Notes under the pieces: generated by a model
Told to the model about the DNA's origin: nothing
What the model saw: the letters and a program-made list of their open reading frames with translations, nothing else
The model's database searches: none
Shown here: one piece after another, positions 7,502-15,473 of the stretch
Numbering within the stretch: the stretch's first letter is position 1
How the letters are laid out: each line of letters opens with the position of its first letter
Program-made: the position numbers and the translations under genes
Source: JANXAZ01 sp964504655
Lineage (GTDB): Bacteria; Pseudomonadota; Alphaproteobacteria; Geminicoccales; Geminicoccaceae
Assembly: GCA_964504655.1 (NCBI GenBank)
Contig: CAZDFD010000010.1
Coordinates: forward strand, 1-64,000
Length of the DNA: 64,000 nucleotides
Direction: 5' to 3'

Positions 7502-9858
7502 TACCCCCGCCCGCGCGCCCGTTCGACCAGGACCCGGGCGGCGGCGTCCAAGATCGCCTCGGCGTCGATCCGCATCGCCGCGTAGAGATCCGGGAGGTCG
7601 GCCGACTGGCCGAAGCGGTCGACGCCCAGGGCCGCGACCCGCTGGCCGCGCACCGCGCCCAGCCAGGCGAGCGCCGCCGGGTGGCCGTCCTGGACCGTCA
7701 CGAGCCCGGCGTCCGCGGCGAGCGGGGCGAGCAGCCCGGCCGCCCGCGAGCCGGCACCGCGCGCCCGCCAGTCGGCGAGCAGCCGGTCGGGCGAGGTGAC
7801 GTTCAAGAGCCCGATCCCGGGCAGCTCCGCGGCCAGCGCCGCCACCGCCGCCTGCGCCTCGGGGGCGACGGCACCCGTGAACGCCACCGCGAGCTCGGCC
7901 CCCGGCGCGGGCTCGACGAGCCAGTAGCCGCCCAGGATCACCGCCTCCTCGAGCGCCGCGTCCACGCGCCGCTCGGGCTGCTCGATCGAACGGGTCGAGA
8001 GGCGCAGATAGACCGCCCCGCCCTGGGGCTCCTGGAGATGCGCGAAGGCCCAGCGCAAGGCCACCTCGAGCTCGTCGGCGAAGGCGGGCTCCAGATAGGT
8101 GAGCCCGGGCTGGGCCATGCCCACGAGCGGGGTGCCGATCGACTGGTGCGCGCCGCCCTCGGGGGCGAGGCTCACACCCGAGGGTGTGGCGACAAGGAGG
8201 AAGCGGGCGCCCTGGTAGCAGGCGTAGGTCAAGGCATCGAGGCCGCGCGCGATGAACGGGTCGTAAAGCGTGCCCACTGGCAGGAGCCGGGCGCCGAACA
8301 GCTCGTGCGCGAGGCCGAGGGCCGCCAGGTTCAAGAAGAGGTTGTTCTCGGCGATGCCGAGCTCGACATGCTGGCCGGTGCGGCTCTCGCGCCAGAGCGT
8401 GGGCGAGGTCACCTGCTCGGCGCGGAACACGTCCTCGTGCTCCTTGCGGTTGAAGACCTGCCGGCGGCTGACCCAGGCGGCGAGCCCGGTCGAGACCGTG
8501 ACGTCGGGCGAGGTCGTGACGATCCGCTCGGCCAAGGGCAGGTCCGAGCGGGCGAGCTCGCCCATGATCCGCCCGAACGCCTCCTGGGTCGAGGCCTGGC
8601 GGCTGCGCCGTCCGGCCGGCAGCACGGGCGGCACCGGCACGGCCGGCGCCGCGAACCGTTCGACCCGCCGCGCATAGGGGACCTCGGCCAGGAACCGGGC
8701 GAGGGCTCCCGGATCGACCGCGAGCCCGGCCATGGGATCCCACTCCGCACCCGGAGGGATGCCGTGCGCGGCCGCGAGCGCCGCCATCTGCTCCTCGGTC
8801 ATCAAGGCGGCGTGGCTGTCCTTGTGGCCCGCCATGGGCAGCCCGAAGCCCTTGACCGTGTAGGCGATGAAGCAGCGCGGCCGGTCGTCGGCGGCGGCCC
8901 GGAAGGCCTCGCACAGCGCCTCGAGGTCGTGGCCGCCGAGATTGGTCATGAGGGCCGCGAGGGCCGCGTCGTCGTGGCCGTCGAGGAGCTGGCGGATCGC
9001 CGGGTTGCGGCCGAGATCGCTCTCGAGATGCGCCCGCCAGGCGGCCCCGCCCTTGAAGCTCAGGGCGGCGTAGAGATCGTTCGGGCAGGCGTCGATCCAC
9101 TCCTTGAGCGCCTCGCCGCCCGGCCGCGCGAACGCCGCCTGCAGCCGCTTGCCGTACTTGACCGTGACCACCTCCCAGCCCACGGTCGCGAAGAACTGCT
9201 CGATCTTGGCGAAGAGCTTCTCCGGCACGACCCGGTCCAGGCTCTGCCGGTTGTAGTCGATCACCCACCAGAGATTGCGGACGTCGTACTTCCAGCCCTC
9301 GAGCAGGGCCTCGAAGACGTTGCCCTCGTCGAGCTCGGCGTCGCCGACGATGGCCACCATCCGCCCCTCGGGCAGGTCCGCCGGCGCGAGCCCTCTGAGC
9401 CGCACATGGTCCTGGGCCAGGGAGGCGAAGAGCGTCATCGCCGCACCCAGCCCGACCGAGCCCGTCGAGAAGTCGACGCCGGTGGCATCCTTGGTCCGCG
9501 AGGGGTAGGCCTGGGCGCCGCCCATGGCCCGGAACCGCTCGAGCCGCTCGCGGCTCTGCCGGCCCAAGAGGTACATGGCGGCGTGGTAGATCGGGCTCGC
9601 GTGCGGCTTGACCGCGATCCGGTCGCCCGGGCGGAGCGCGTCGAAGAAGAGCGCCGTCACGATCGAGGCGACCGAGGCGCAGGAGGCCTGGTGGCCGCCG
9701 ACCTTGAGCTTGTCGCGCGACGGCCGGAGATGGTTGGCGTGGTGGATCGTCCAGGCCGACAGCCACAGGATCTTCTTCTCGATCGCCCGCAAGAGATCGA
9801 GCCGCGCCGCCGCCTCGCCCTGCCCGCTCTCCCTCGCCTCGACCGCGAGCCCGCCCAT
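7501..9858 (-). CDS. mdeB: E1-type 2-oxoacid dehydrogenase (MdeB-like), thiamine-diphosphate dependent
   Basis: A 785-residue, single-chain transketolase-fold protein resembling the homodimeric (AceE-type) E1 of pyruvate dehydrogenase. It has GGHQASCASVAS near residue 55, the ThDP/Mg loop GDAELDEGN with DYNRQSLD near 170-200, and the ThDP-activating Glu in HVELGIAENN near residue 490. It starts eight bases after mdeA. In Pseudomonas putida the same order, mdeA-mdeB, pairs methionine gamma-lyase with an E1 acting on 2-oxobutyrate, the lyase product. That supports oxidative decarboxylation of 2-oxobutyrate toward propionyl-CoA. No E2 or E3 genes are near, so they must be shared with another complex. 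Substrate is inferred from context. Confidence 0.82.
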   Translation of the reverse strand: MGGLAVEARESGQGEAAARLDLLRAIEKKILWLSAWTIHHANHLRPSRDKLKVGGHQASCASVASIVTALFFDALRPGDRIAVKPHASPIYHAAMYLLGRQSRERLERFRAMGGAQAYPSRTKDATGVDFSTGSVGLGAAMTLFASLAQDHVRLRGLAPADLPEGRMVAIVGDAELDEGNVFEALLEGWKYDVRNLWWVIDYNRQSLDRVVPEKLFAKIEQFFATVGWEVVTVKYGKRLQAAFARPGGEALKEWIDACPNDLYAALSFKGGAAWRAHLESDLGRNPAIRQLLDGHDDAALAALMTNLGGHDLEALCEAFRAAADDRPRCFIAYTVKGFGLPMAGHKDSHAALMTEEQMAALAAAHGIPPGAEWDPMAGLAVDPGALARFLAEVPYARRVERFAAPAVPVPPVLPAGRRSRQASTQEAFGRIMGELARSDLPLAERIVTTSPDVTVSTGLAAWVSRRQVFNRKEHEDVFRAEQVTSPTLWRESRTGQHVELGIAENNLFLNLAALGLAHELFGARLLPVGTLYDPFIARGLDALTYACYQGARFLLVATPSGVSLAPEGGAHQSIGTPLVGMAQPGLTYLEPAFADELEVALRWAFAHLQEPQGGAVYLRLSTRSIEQPERRVDAALEEAVILGGYWLVEPAPGAELAVAFTGAVAPEAQAAVAALAAELPGIGLLNVTSPDRLLADWRARGAGSRAAGLLAPLAADAGLVTVQDGHPAALAWLGAVRGQRVAALGVDRFGQSADLPDLYAAMRIDAEAILDAAARVLVERARGRG

Positions 9859-9866
9859 CGCCCCCC

Positions 9867-11099
9867 TCACGCCGCCCGGAGCCTCCCCGGCATGTAGGCC
9901 GCCTCGAGCGCGCGGCCAACATCCGCCAACAGATCGGAGGGCGTCTCGAGCCCGATCGACAGCCGCACGAGCCCGTCGCCGATCCCGAACCGGGCGCGCT
10001 CCTCGGCGGTGTAGGTCGAGTGCGTCATCGACGCCGGGTGCTGCACCAGGCTCTCGGCGTCGCCCAGGCTCACCGCCCGGGTGACGAGGGTGAGCGCGTC
10101 CATGAAGCGGAGCGCCGCCGGCGCACCGCCCGCGAGCTCGACCGCGATCATGCCGCCGAAGCCGCGCATCTGCCGGCGGGCGAGATCGTGCTGCGGGAAG
10201 GAGGGCAGGCCCGGATAGAGCACCCGGGCGGTGGCCGGATGGTCCTCGAGCAGGCGGGCGACCGCCAGGGCCGTGGCGCAGTGCCGCTCCATCCGGAGCT
10301 CGAGGGTCTTGAGCCCGCGCAGCACGAGGAAGGCATCCAAGGGCCCGAGCACGGCACCGGTCATGTCCTTGAGGCCGGTGAGCCGGATCCGCTCGATCAG
10401 CGCCCGCCCGCCCACGACCGCACCCGCCATCACGTCGCCGTGCCCGGCCAGGTACTTGGTGGCCGAGTGCAGCACCAGATCGGCACCCATGGCGAGCGGC
10501 CGCTGCAGCCAGGGCGTGGCGTAGGTGTTGTCGACCAGGAGGAGCGCCCCGGCGGCGTGCGCCACCCCGGCCACCGCCTCGATGTCGACCAGCCGCATGT
10601 CCGGGTTGGCGGGCGTCTCGCAGTAGACGATCCGGGTGCGCGGGCCGATCAGGGCCGGAAGCCGCTCGGGCTCGGACAGGTCGACGTGGCGCACGGCGAC
10701 CCCGAACCGGCCGATGCCGTGGTGCAGGAAGGCGAAGGTGCAGCCATAGAGGGTCTGGTCGACCAGGATCTCGTCGCCGGGCTCGACCAGCGTCCAGAGT
10801 GCCGCGGTGATCGCGCCCATGCCCGAGCCCGTGACGAGGGCCGCCTCGCCGCCCTCGAGCGCCGCCAGCCGGGTCTCGAGGAGCGCCAGCGTCGGGTTGC
10901 CGAGGCGGGTGTAGACGTGGCCCGGGGCCTCGCCCGCGAAGCGCCGGGCGCCGGTGGCGGCGTCCGGGAAGGCGAAGGTCGTGGTGACGTGGATGGGCGG
11001 CACCAGCGCGCCCTGGTGCTCGGCCGGATCGTGGCCGGCGTGGATCGCGCGCGTCGCGAAGCCCGTGCCGACCGCCTGCCGCGTCGTCGTCCCGCTCAT
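9867..11099 (-). CDS. mdeA: L-methionine gamma-lyase
   Basis: A 410-residue PLP enzyme of the Cys/Met metabolism family. It splits L-methionine into methanethiol, ammonia and 2-oxobutyrate. The PLP lysine is K215 (HSATKYLAGHGD). The stretch TLYGCTFAFLHHGIG holds Y118 and C120; Cys here marks methionine gamma-lyases and is replaced in cystathionine lyases and synthases. The C-terminal run SLGDAESLVQHPASMTHS is also close to the P. putida enzyme. A GGGGGAG ribosome site lies four bases before the ATG. It leads the mdeA-mdeB operon, behind a predicted sigma-54 promoter, divergent from a TyrR-like activator. Confidence 0.93.
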   Translation of the reverse strand: MSGTTTRQAVGTGFATRAIHAGHDPAEHQGALVPPIHVTTTFAFPDAATGARRFAGEAPGHVYTRLGNPTLALLETRLAALEGGEAALVTGSGMGAITAALWTLVEPGDEILVDQTLYGCTFAFLHHGIGRFGVAVRHVDLSEPERLPALIGPRTRIVYCETPANPDMRLVDIEAVAGVAHAAGALLLVDNTYATPWLQRPLAMGADLVLHSATKYLAGHGDVMAGAVVGGRALIERIRLTGLKDMTGAVLGPLDAFLVLRGLKTLELRMERHCATALAVARLLEDHPATARVLYPGLPSFPQHDLARRQMRGFGGMIAVELAGGAPAALRFMDALTLVTRAVSLGDAESLVQHPASMTHSTYTAEERARFGIGDGLVRLSIGLETPSDLLADVGRALEAAYMPGRLRAA

Positions 11100-11141
11100 C
11101 GAACTCCCCCCGTGGATGGTCCTGCCGTCGCGGTGCTCTCC

Positions 11142-11155
11142 GCAAGGAGCGTGCC
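11142..11155 (-). promoter_or_regulatory. sigma-54 (-24/-12) promoter of mdeAB
   Basis: On the minus strand the sequence reads GGCACGCTCCTTGC. This matches the sigma-54 consensus GGCACG-N4-TTGC at every defined base, with GG and GC in the required 12-base register. The predicted start of transcription is near 11130, giving a leader of about 31 bases that carries the mdeA ribosome site. The neighbouring divergent gene encodes a sigma-54-type activator. Confidence 0.85.
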
Positions 11156-11199
11156 GGACCAGCGCGGACCGGCTCGAGCGGGGCGCGGAGCGGGCCGGC

Positions 11200-11217
11200 C
11201 GTACGGAAATCCGCACA
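11200..11217. promoter_or_regulatory. TyrR-box-like activator site 1
   Basis: CGTACG-GAAATC-CGCACA has a 6-N6-6 layout, like the E. coli TyrR box (TGTAAA-N6-TTTACA). Its arms GTACG and CGCAC form an imperfect inverted repeat. It is centred about 79 bases upstream of the predicted mdeA start of transcription, a usual distance for an enhancer of a sigma-54 promoter. A second copy lies exactly 60 bases away. Confidence 0.65.
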
Positions 11218-11259
11218 CCCCGCCGGGCGCGCGGCCTTGTGGCGTCGGGGCGGGCGTGC

Positions 11260-11277
11260 TGTAAGGAAATCCGCACG
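11260..11277. promoter_or_regulatory. TyrR-box-like activator site 2
   Basis: TGTAAG-GAAATC-CGCACG shares 17 of 19 bases with site 1 when aligned over GC-GTA-GGAAATCCGCAC. The 60-base spacing puts both on about the same helix face. It is about 139 bases upstream of the mdeA start and 24 bases before the regulator gene, so it may also serve autoregulation. Confidence 0.65.
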
Positions 11278-11300
11278 CTGTCCGGGAAAGCGTACGGCCC

Positions 11301-12836
11301 ATGCGCCTCGAGCTCGCCACCGCCAACCGCCTCGGCATCACCCACGAGGTCCTGGGCGTGCTGCGCGCCCACCGCCTCGACCTGCGCGCGCTCGAGGTCG
11401 AGACCCACCGCATCGCCCTCGACCTGCCCGGCCTCGAGCCCGAGGGCCTGCCGGCGCTCGCCCGCGCCTTGGCCGCCGTGCCCGGGGTGCGCTCCGTGGC
11501 GCCGCTCGCGCTCCTGCCGGGCGAGCGCCGCCGGCTCCTGCTCGACGCGCTCTTGGATGCGATCGGCGATCCGGTGCTGGCGGTCGACGCCGACGGCGCC
11601 GTGCCGTTCGCCAACGCCGCCGCCCGCGCCCTCCTGCCGGGCGGCTCCGATCCGCCCTCCGTGGACCGCCTGCTCGAGCCGGCCGACCTCCTGCCCGAGC
11701 TGCGCGCCCGCGGCTTCGCCATGGCCGACCGCGAGGTGCGCCTGGCCGGCCGGACCTTCCTGCTCGAGGGGCGGCCCCTGGGTGGCGGGGAGGACCGGAG
11801 CGCGGCCGGCGCCCTCCTGGTCCTGCACGCCCCGGCCCGGCTCGGCGCCCGGCTCGCGGCGCTCTCCGCCCCGGGCCCGGCCGGCTTCGAGGCGCTGGTC
11901 GGCTCCTCGCCCGCCTTCCTCCGCCTCAAGGCGCGCGCCGCCCGGCTCGCCGCGCTCGACGCGCCGCTCCTGATCCGGGGCGAGACCGGCACCGGCAAGG
12001 AGCTGCTCGCGCGCGCCTGCCACGCCGCCAGCCGGCGCGCCGCCGCCCCCTTCCTCGCCCTCAACTGCGCAGCACTGCCCGAGAGCCTCGCCGAGAGCGA
12101 GCTGTTCGGCTACGCGCCCGGTGCCTTCAGCGGCGCCCAGCGCCAGGGCAAGCCCGGCCTGCTCGAGCTCGCCGACACGGGCACCGTGTTCCTCGACGAG
12201 ATCGGCGAGCTCAGCCCCTACCTGCAGGCCAAGCTCCTGCGCTTCCTCCAGGACGGCAGCTTCCGCCGGGTCGGCGGCACGGTCGAGGAGCGGGTCGACG
12301 TGCGGGTGGTCTCGGCCACCCACCGCGACCTCGAGGCCATGGTCGCGGCCGGCCGCTTCCGCGAGGACCTCTGGTACCGGCTGGCGGTGCTGACCCTCGA
12401 GCTGCCGCCCCTGCGCGCCCGGCGCGAGGACCTGCCCGAGCTCGTGGCCCACTTCCTCACCCGCGCCGCGGCCCAGGTCGGCCGGCCGGTGCCGCGGCTC
12501 GCACCCGAAGCCCTGGCCGCACTCGCCCGGGCCGAGCTGCCGGGCAACGTGCGGGAGCTCGAGAGCCTCCTGTTCCGCGCCGTGGCGCTCGCCGACGGCC
12601 CCGAGATCGACGTCGAGGACCTCGATCCGGCGAGGCCCAGGGCCGCGGCCGATCCGGCCGGAACGTCGCCCGCGACGTTGGCCCAGGCGGTGGCGGCCTT
12701 CGAGGCCGAACTCCTGCGCCGGCTCTGGGCCGAGCATCCCTCGACCCGGAGGCTCGCCCGCCGGCTCGGCACCGCCCACACCACGATCGCCCAGAAGCTG
12801 CGCCGCTACGGCATCGGCGCCGGCCGCCCGGCCTGA
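11301..12836 (+). CDS. TyrR/PhhR-like sigma-54 enhancer-binding regulator
   Basis: A 511-residue regulator with an ACT-like N-terminus (about 1-70), a PAS-like region (about 75-190), an AAA+ domain (about 197-440) and a C-terminal helix-turn-helix (about 478-505). Walker A is GETGTGK (227-233) and Walker B is TVFLDE (295-300). Loop 1 reads GAFSGA (274-279), a conservative variant of GAFTGA, which contacts sigma-54; E. coli TyrR lacks this motif. The C-terminal part (EHPSTRRLARRLGTAHTT) is very TyrR-like. ACT and PAS domains suggest a small-molecule effector such as an amino acid. It is divergent from mdeAB and probably activates it. Confidence 0.87.
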   Translation: MRLELATANRLGITHEVLGVLRAHRLDLRALEVETHRIALDLPGLEPEGLPALARALAAVPGVRSVAPLALLPGERRRLLLDALLDAIGDPVLAVDADGAVPFANAAARALLPGGSDPPSVDRLLEPADLLPELRARGFAMADREVRLAGRTFLLEGRPLGGGEDRSAAGALLVLHAPARLGARLAALSAPGPAGFEALVGSSPAFLRLKARAARLAALDAPLLIRGETGTGKELLARACHAASRRAAAPFLALNCAALPESLAESELFGYAPGAFSGAQRQGKPGLLELADTGTVFLDEIGELSPYLQAKLLRFLQDGSFRRVGGTVEERVDVRVVSATHRDLEAMVAAGRFREDLWYRLAVLTLELPPLRARREDLPELVAHFLTRAAAQVGRPVPRLAPEALAALARAELPGNVRELESLLFRAVALADGPEIDVEDLDPARPRAAADPAGTSPATLAQAVAAFEAELLRRLWAEHPSTRRLARRLGTAHTTIAQKLRRYGIGAGRPA

Positions 12837-12966
12837 GCCACGGGCTCCCTCGGGCGATGGCTGCCCCCGGGCGATGGCTGGCATGTCGGCCCGGCCCGGC
12901 GCCCCGGTTCAACCACCGCCGCCGGGGTGCTACGCCCTTCCGGGGCCGAGGCGGGCGGAGGGGACC

Positions 12967-13155
12967 ATGGCCGAGCCGGTGGTGGAGCCGTCGGAGATCG
13001 AGATCGGCGAGGCGGACCGGCGGACCGCGCGGGCGCTCGTCGAGGCGCTGCGCCGGGCGGCGGCCGATCTGCCCTTCGGCCTCGAGCCGCAGGACTTCGC
13101 AGCCGCGCTCGAGCGCCTGGCCGAGCCCGAGCCGGCCCGAGGAGCAGAGCCGTGA
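12967..13155 (+). CDS. small acidic protein preceding an amidase
   Basis: A 62-residue, largely helical acidic protein (MAEPVVEPSEIEIGEADR at the start). The ATG at 12967 has a GGAGGGG ribosome site three bases upstream. Its stop overlaps the GTG start of the amidase gene (GTGA), so the two are coupled. By position and size it recalls the GatC/AtzG-type small partners of amidases such as AtzE, but I see no clear sequence match. Partner role is inference from context. Confidence 0.6.
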   Translation: MAEPVVEPSEIEIGEADRRTARALVEALRRAAADLPFGLEPQDFAAALERLAEPEPARGAEP

Positions 13156-14567
13156 GCCCGCTCCTGGACCTGTCGCTCGCCGAGCTCGCCGCCCGCATCC
13201 GCACGGGCGAGGTCACCGCCCGGGCCGCGACCGAGGCCTGCCTCGCCGCCCTCGAGGGCCGCGGCCGCGAGCTCGTGGCGGTGGCGCGGCTCCGGCCCGA
13301 GCAGGCGCTCGCCCGGGCCGACACGCTCGACCGCGAGCGCGCCCTCGGGCGGATCCGCGGCCCGCTGCACGGCGTGCCCTTGGCCCACAAGGACATGTTC
13401 GACCGGGAGGGCGAGCTCTCCGAGTGGGGTACGAAGATCCACCGCGGCCGCGTGGCCTCCCGCACCGCCACGGTGATCGCCCGGCTGGATGCCGCGGGTG
13501 CCGTCGACCTCGGCCGCTTGAACATGGTCGAGTTCGCGCTCGGCATCACCGGCCACAACGCCCACACCGGCCATCCCCGCAACCCCTGGGACACGAGCCG
13601 GATCACCGGCGGTTCGACCAGCGGCGGGGCCGCGGCGGTCGCCGCCCGGCTGGTCCCGGGCACCCTCGGCTCGGATACCGGCGGCTCGATCCGGGTGCCG
13701 GCGAGCTTGTGCGGCATCGTCGGCCTCAAGCCGACCTGGGGCCGGGTCAGCCGGGCCGGCGCCATGCCGCTGTCCTTCTCGCTCGACCATGTGGGCCCCC
13801 TGGCGCGCACCGCCCGCGACTGCGCCCTCCTGCTCGAGGCGATCGCCGGGCCGGACCCGGCCGACCGGACCACGACCACCCGCCCGGTGGGCGCGCTCGC
13901 CGCTGCGCTCGACGCCGGGGTGAAGGGCCTGCGGATCGGCTTCGCCCGGGGCGGCCTCGAGGTCGAGCCCGAGGCCCGGATCGCCGCCCTCGAGCGCGAC
14001 GCGATCACCGCCCTGCGCGGGCTCGGGGCGCGGGTCCACGAGCAGCCGATCCCGGCCTTGGCACCGATCAACGCCGCCCGGCGGATCGTCTCGATGGCCG
14101 AGTGCGCGGCGCTGCACCGCGAGCTCGTGCGCCGCCGCCGCGCCGACTACAACCCGGAGACGCTCGCCCGCATGCTGCCCGGCTTCGCGGTCGAGGCGCC
14201 CGACTATCTGCGGGCGCTGGCGCTGCGCACGCCCCTGCTCGAGCGCTTCGTGGCCGAGGTCTTCGCCGCCTGCGACCTCCTGGCACTGCCCACCACGCCC
14301 GTCGCGACCCCGACCATCGCCGAGACCCTGACCGGCGCCGATGCCCGCTTCGTCCAGGTCTCCAACGCCCTGGGCTCGGCGATCGGCTTCGCCAACTATC
14401 TGGGCCTGCCGGCGCTCTCGGTGCCGATCGGCCGCGACGGGCGCGGCCTGCCCGTGGGCCTGCAGCTCGTCGCCCGGCCGTTCGCCGAGGGGCTGCTGCT
14501 GCGCGCCGCGCACGCCTTGCTCGAGGCGACCGGCTGGGCCGCGCAGCGGCCGCCCGGTGCCGGCTGA
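13152..14567 (+). CDS. amidase signature family hydrolase
   Basis: This 471-residue amidase has the full Ser-cisSer-Lys triad: K80 (PLAHKD), S157 (GGSTSGG) and S179 (GSDTGGSIRVPAS). Family members cleave amides such as Glu/Asp-tRNA amide donors, indoleacetamide, carboxybiuret or peptide amides. The substrate cannot be read from sequence. It is coupled to a 62-residue protein upstream and overlaps the EamA transporter downstream by 11 bases, suggesting an uptake or export and hydrolysis unit. Confidence 0.85.
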   Translation: MSPLLDLSLAELAARIRTGEVTARAATEACLAALEGRGRELVAVARLRPEQALARADTLDRERALGRIRGPLHGVPLAHKDMFDREGELSEWGTKIHRGRVASRTATVIARLDAAGAVDLGRLNMVEFALGITGHNAHTGHPRNPWDTSRITGGSTSGGAAAVAARLVPGTLGSDTGGSIRVPASLCGIVGLKPTWGRVSRAGAMPLSFSLDHVGPLARTARDCALLLEAIAGPDPADRTTTTRPVGALAAALDAGVKGLRIGFARGGLEVEPEARIAALERDAITALRGLGARVHEQPIPALAPINAARRIVSMAECAALHRELVRRRRADYNPETLARMLPGFAVEAPDYLRALALRTPLLERFVAEVFAACDLLALPTTPVATPTIAETLTGADARFVQVSNALGSAIGFANYLGLPALSVPIGRDGRGLPVGLQLVARPFAEGLLLRAAHALLEATGWAAQRPPGAG

Positions 14568-15459
14568 GCCGGCGCGGCCGGGCCCGGGCGGCGAGCTCCA
14601 GGGCGTCGCCCTCGCGGTGCTCGCCATGGCCTGCTTCGGGGCCATGGACGGCATCTCGAAGATCCTCGTGACCGTCTACCCGGCGCCGCTCGTGCTGTGG
14701 CTGCGCCATTTGGCGGCGGTGCCGATCGTGCTGCTCGTGGTCGGGCCGCGCTGGGCCGCCCGCCACGCCCGCTCGGCGCGGCCCGCCCTGCAGCTCGGCC
14801 GGACCGCGCTCTTGGTGGTCGAGATGGGCATCGTGCTGGTCTGCTTCCGCGCCCTGCCCCTGGCCGACGTCCACGCCGTGCTGGCCCTGACCCCGCTGCT
14901 CGTGACCGCCCTCTCGGTGCCGCTCCTGGGCGAGCGGGTCGGCTGGCGGCGGTGGACCGCGGTCGCGATCGGCTTTCTGGGCATGCTCCTGATCCTCCGC
15001 CCGGGCCTGGGCGTGGTCCACCCGGCGGCCCTCCTGGCGCTCCTGGCCTCGGCCATGTACGCGGTCTACAACATCCTGACCCGCCTCGTGGCGCTCGCCG
15101 ACCCGCCGCAGACGAGCTTCCTCTGGCAGACCGTGGCCGGGGCGGCGCTGCTCTCGCTCGTGGGCCCGTTCTTCTGGACCCCGCTCGCACCCCTCCACTG
15201 GGCACTCCTCCTGGCGCTCGCGGCGCTCGGCGCCACCGGCCATTTCTGCCTCGTCCAGGCGCTCGCCCGGGTGCCGGCGGTGGTGGTCCAGCCGTTCGCC
15301 TACACCATGCTGGTCTGGGCCGTCGTCATCGGCTACCTCCTGTTCGGCGACCTGCCCGATCGCTGGACCGTGGCGGGCGCGCTCGTGGTGGTGGCGGCCG
15401 GCTGCTACGCCGCCTGGCGCGAGCATGTGCGCGCCCGGGCGGCCGCCGGCCGGGGCTAG
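14557..15459 (+). CDS. EamA/DMT-family transporter
   Basis: A 300-residue integral membrane protein with about ten hydrophobic helices arranged as two EamA repeats (about 14-145 and 160-290). The GERVGWRRWTAVAIGFLG stretch that ends the first repeat is typical. It begins at a GTG 11 bases inside the amidase gene. Such proteins move amino acids, nucleobases or other small metabolites; the substrate is unknown. A related pair lies at 36.5-38.3 kb. Confidence 0.85.
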   Translation: MPAEPARPGPGGELQGVALAVLAMACFGAMDGISKILVTVYPAPLVLWLRHLAAVPIVLLVVGPRWAARHARSARPALQLGRTALLVVEMGIVLVCFRALPLADVHAVLALTPLLVTALSVPLLGERVGWRRWTAVAIGFLGMLLILRPGLGVVHPAALLALLASAMYAVYNILTRLVALADPPQTSFLWQTVAGAALLSLVGPFFWTPLAPLHWALLLALAALGATGHFCLVQALARVPAVVVQPFAYTMLVWAVVIGYLLFGDLPDRWTVAGALVVVAAGCYAAWREHVRARAAAGRG

Positions 15460-15473
15460 GGGGAGAGCGGTCC

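Noticed and set aside
11165..11200. Further activator half-sites in the GC-rich part of the mdeA spacer
   Set aside because: Short CGTACG-type matches occur (also at 11291) but lack the 6-N6-6 layout of the two main sites.
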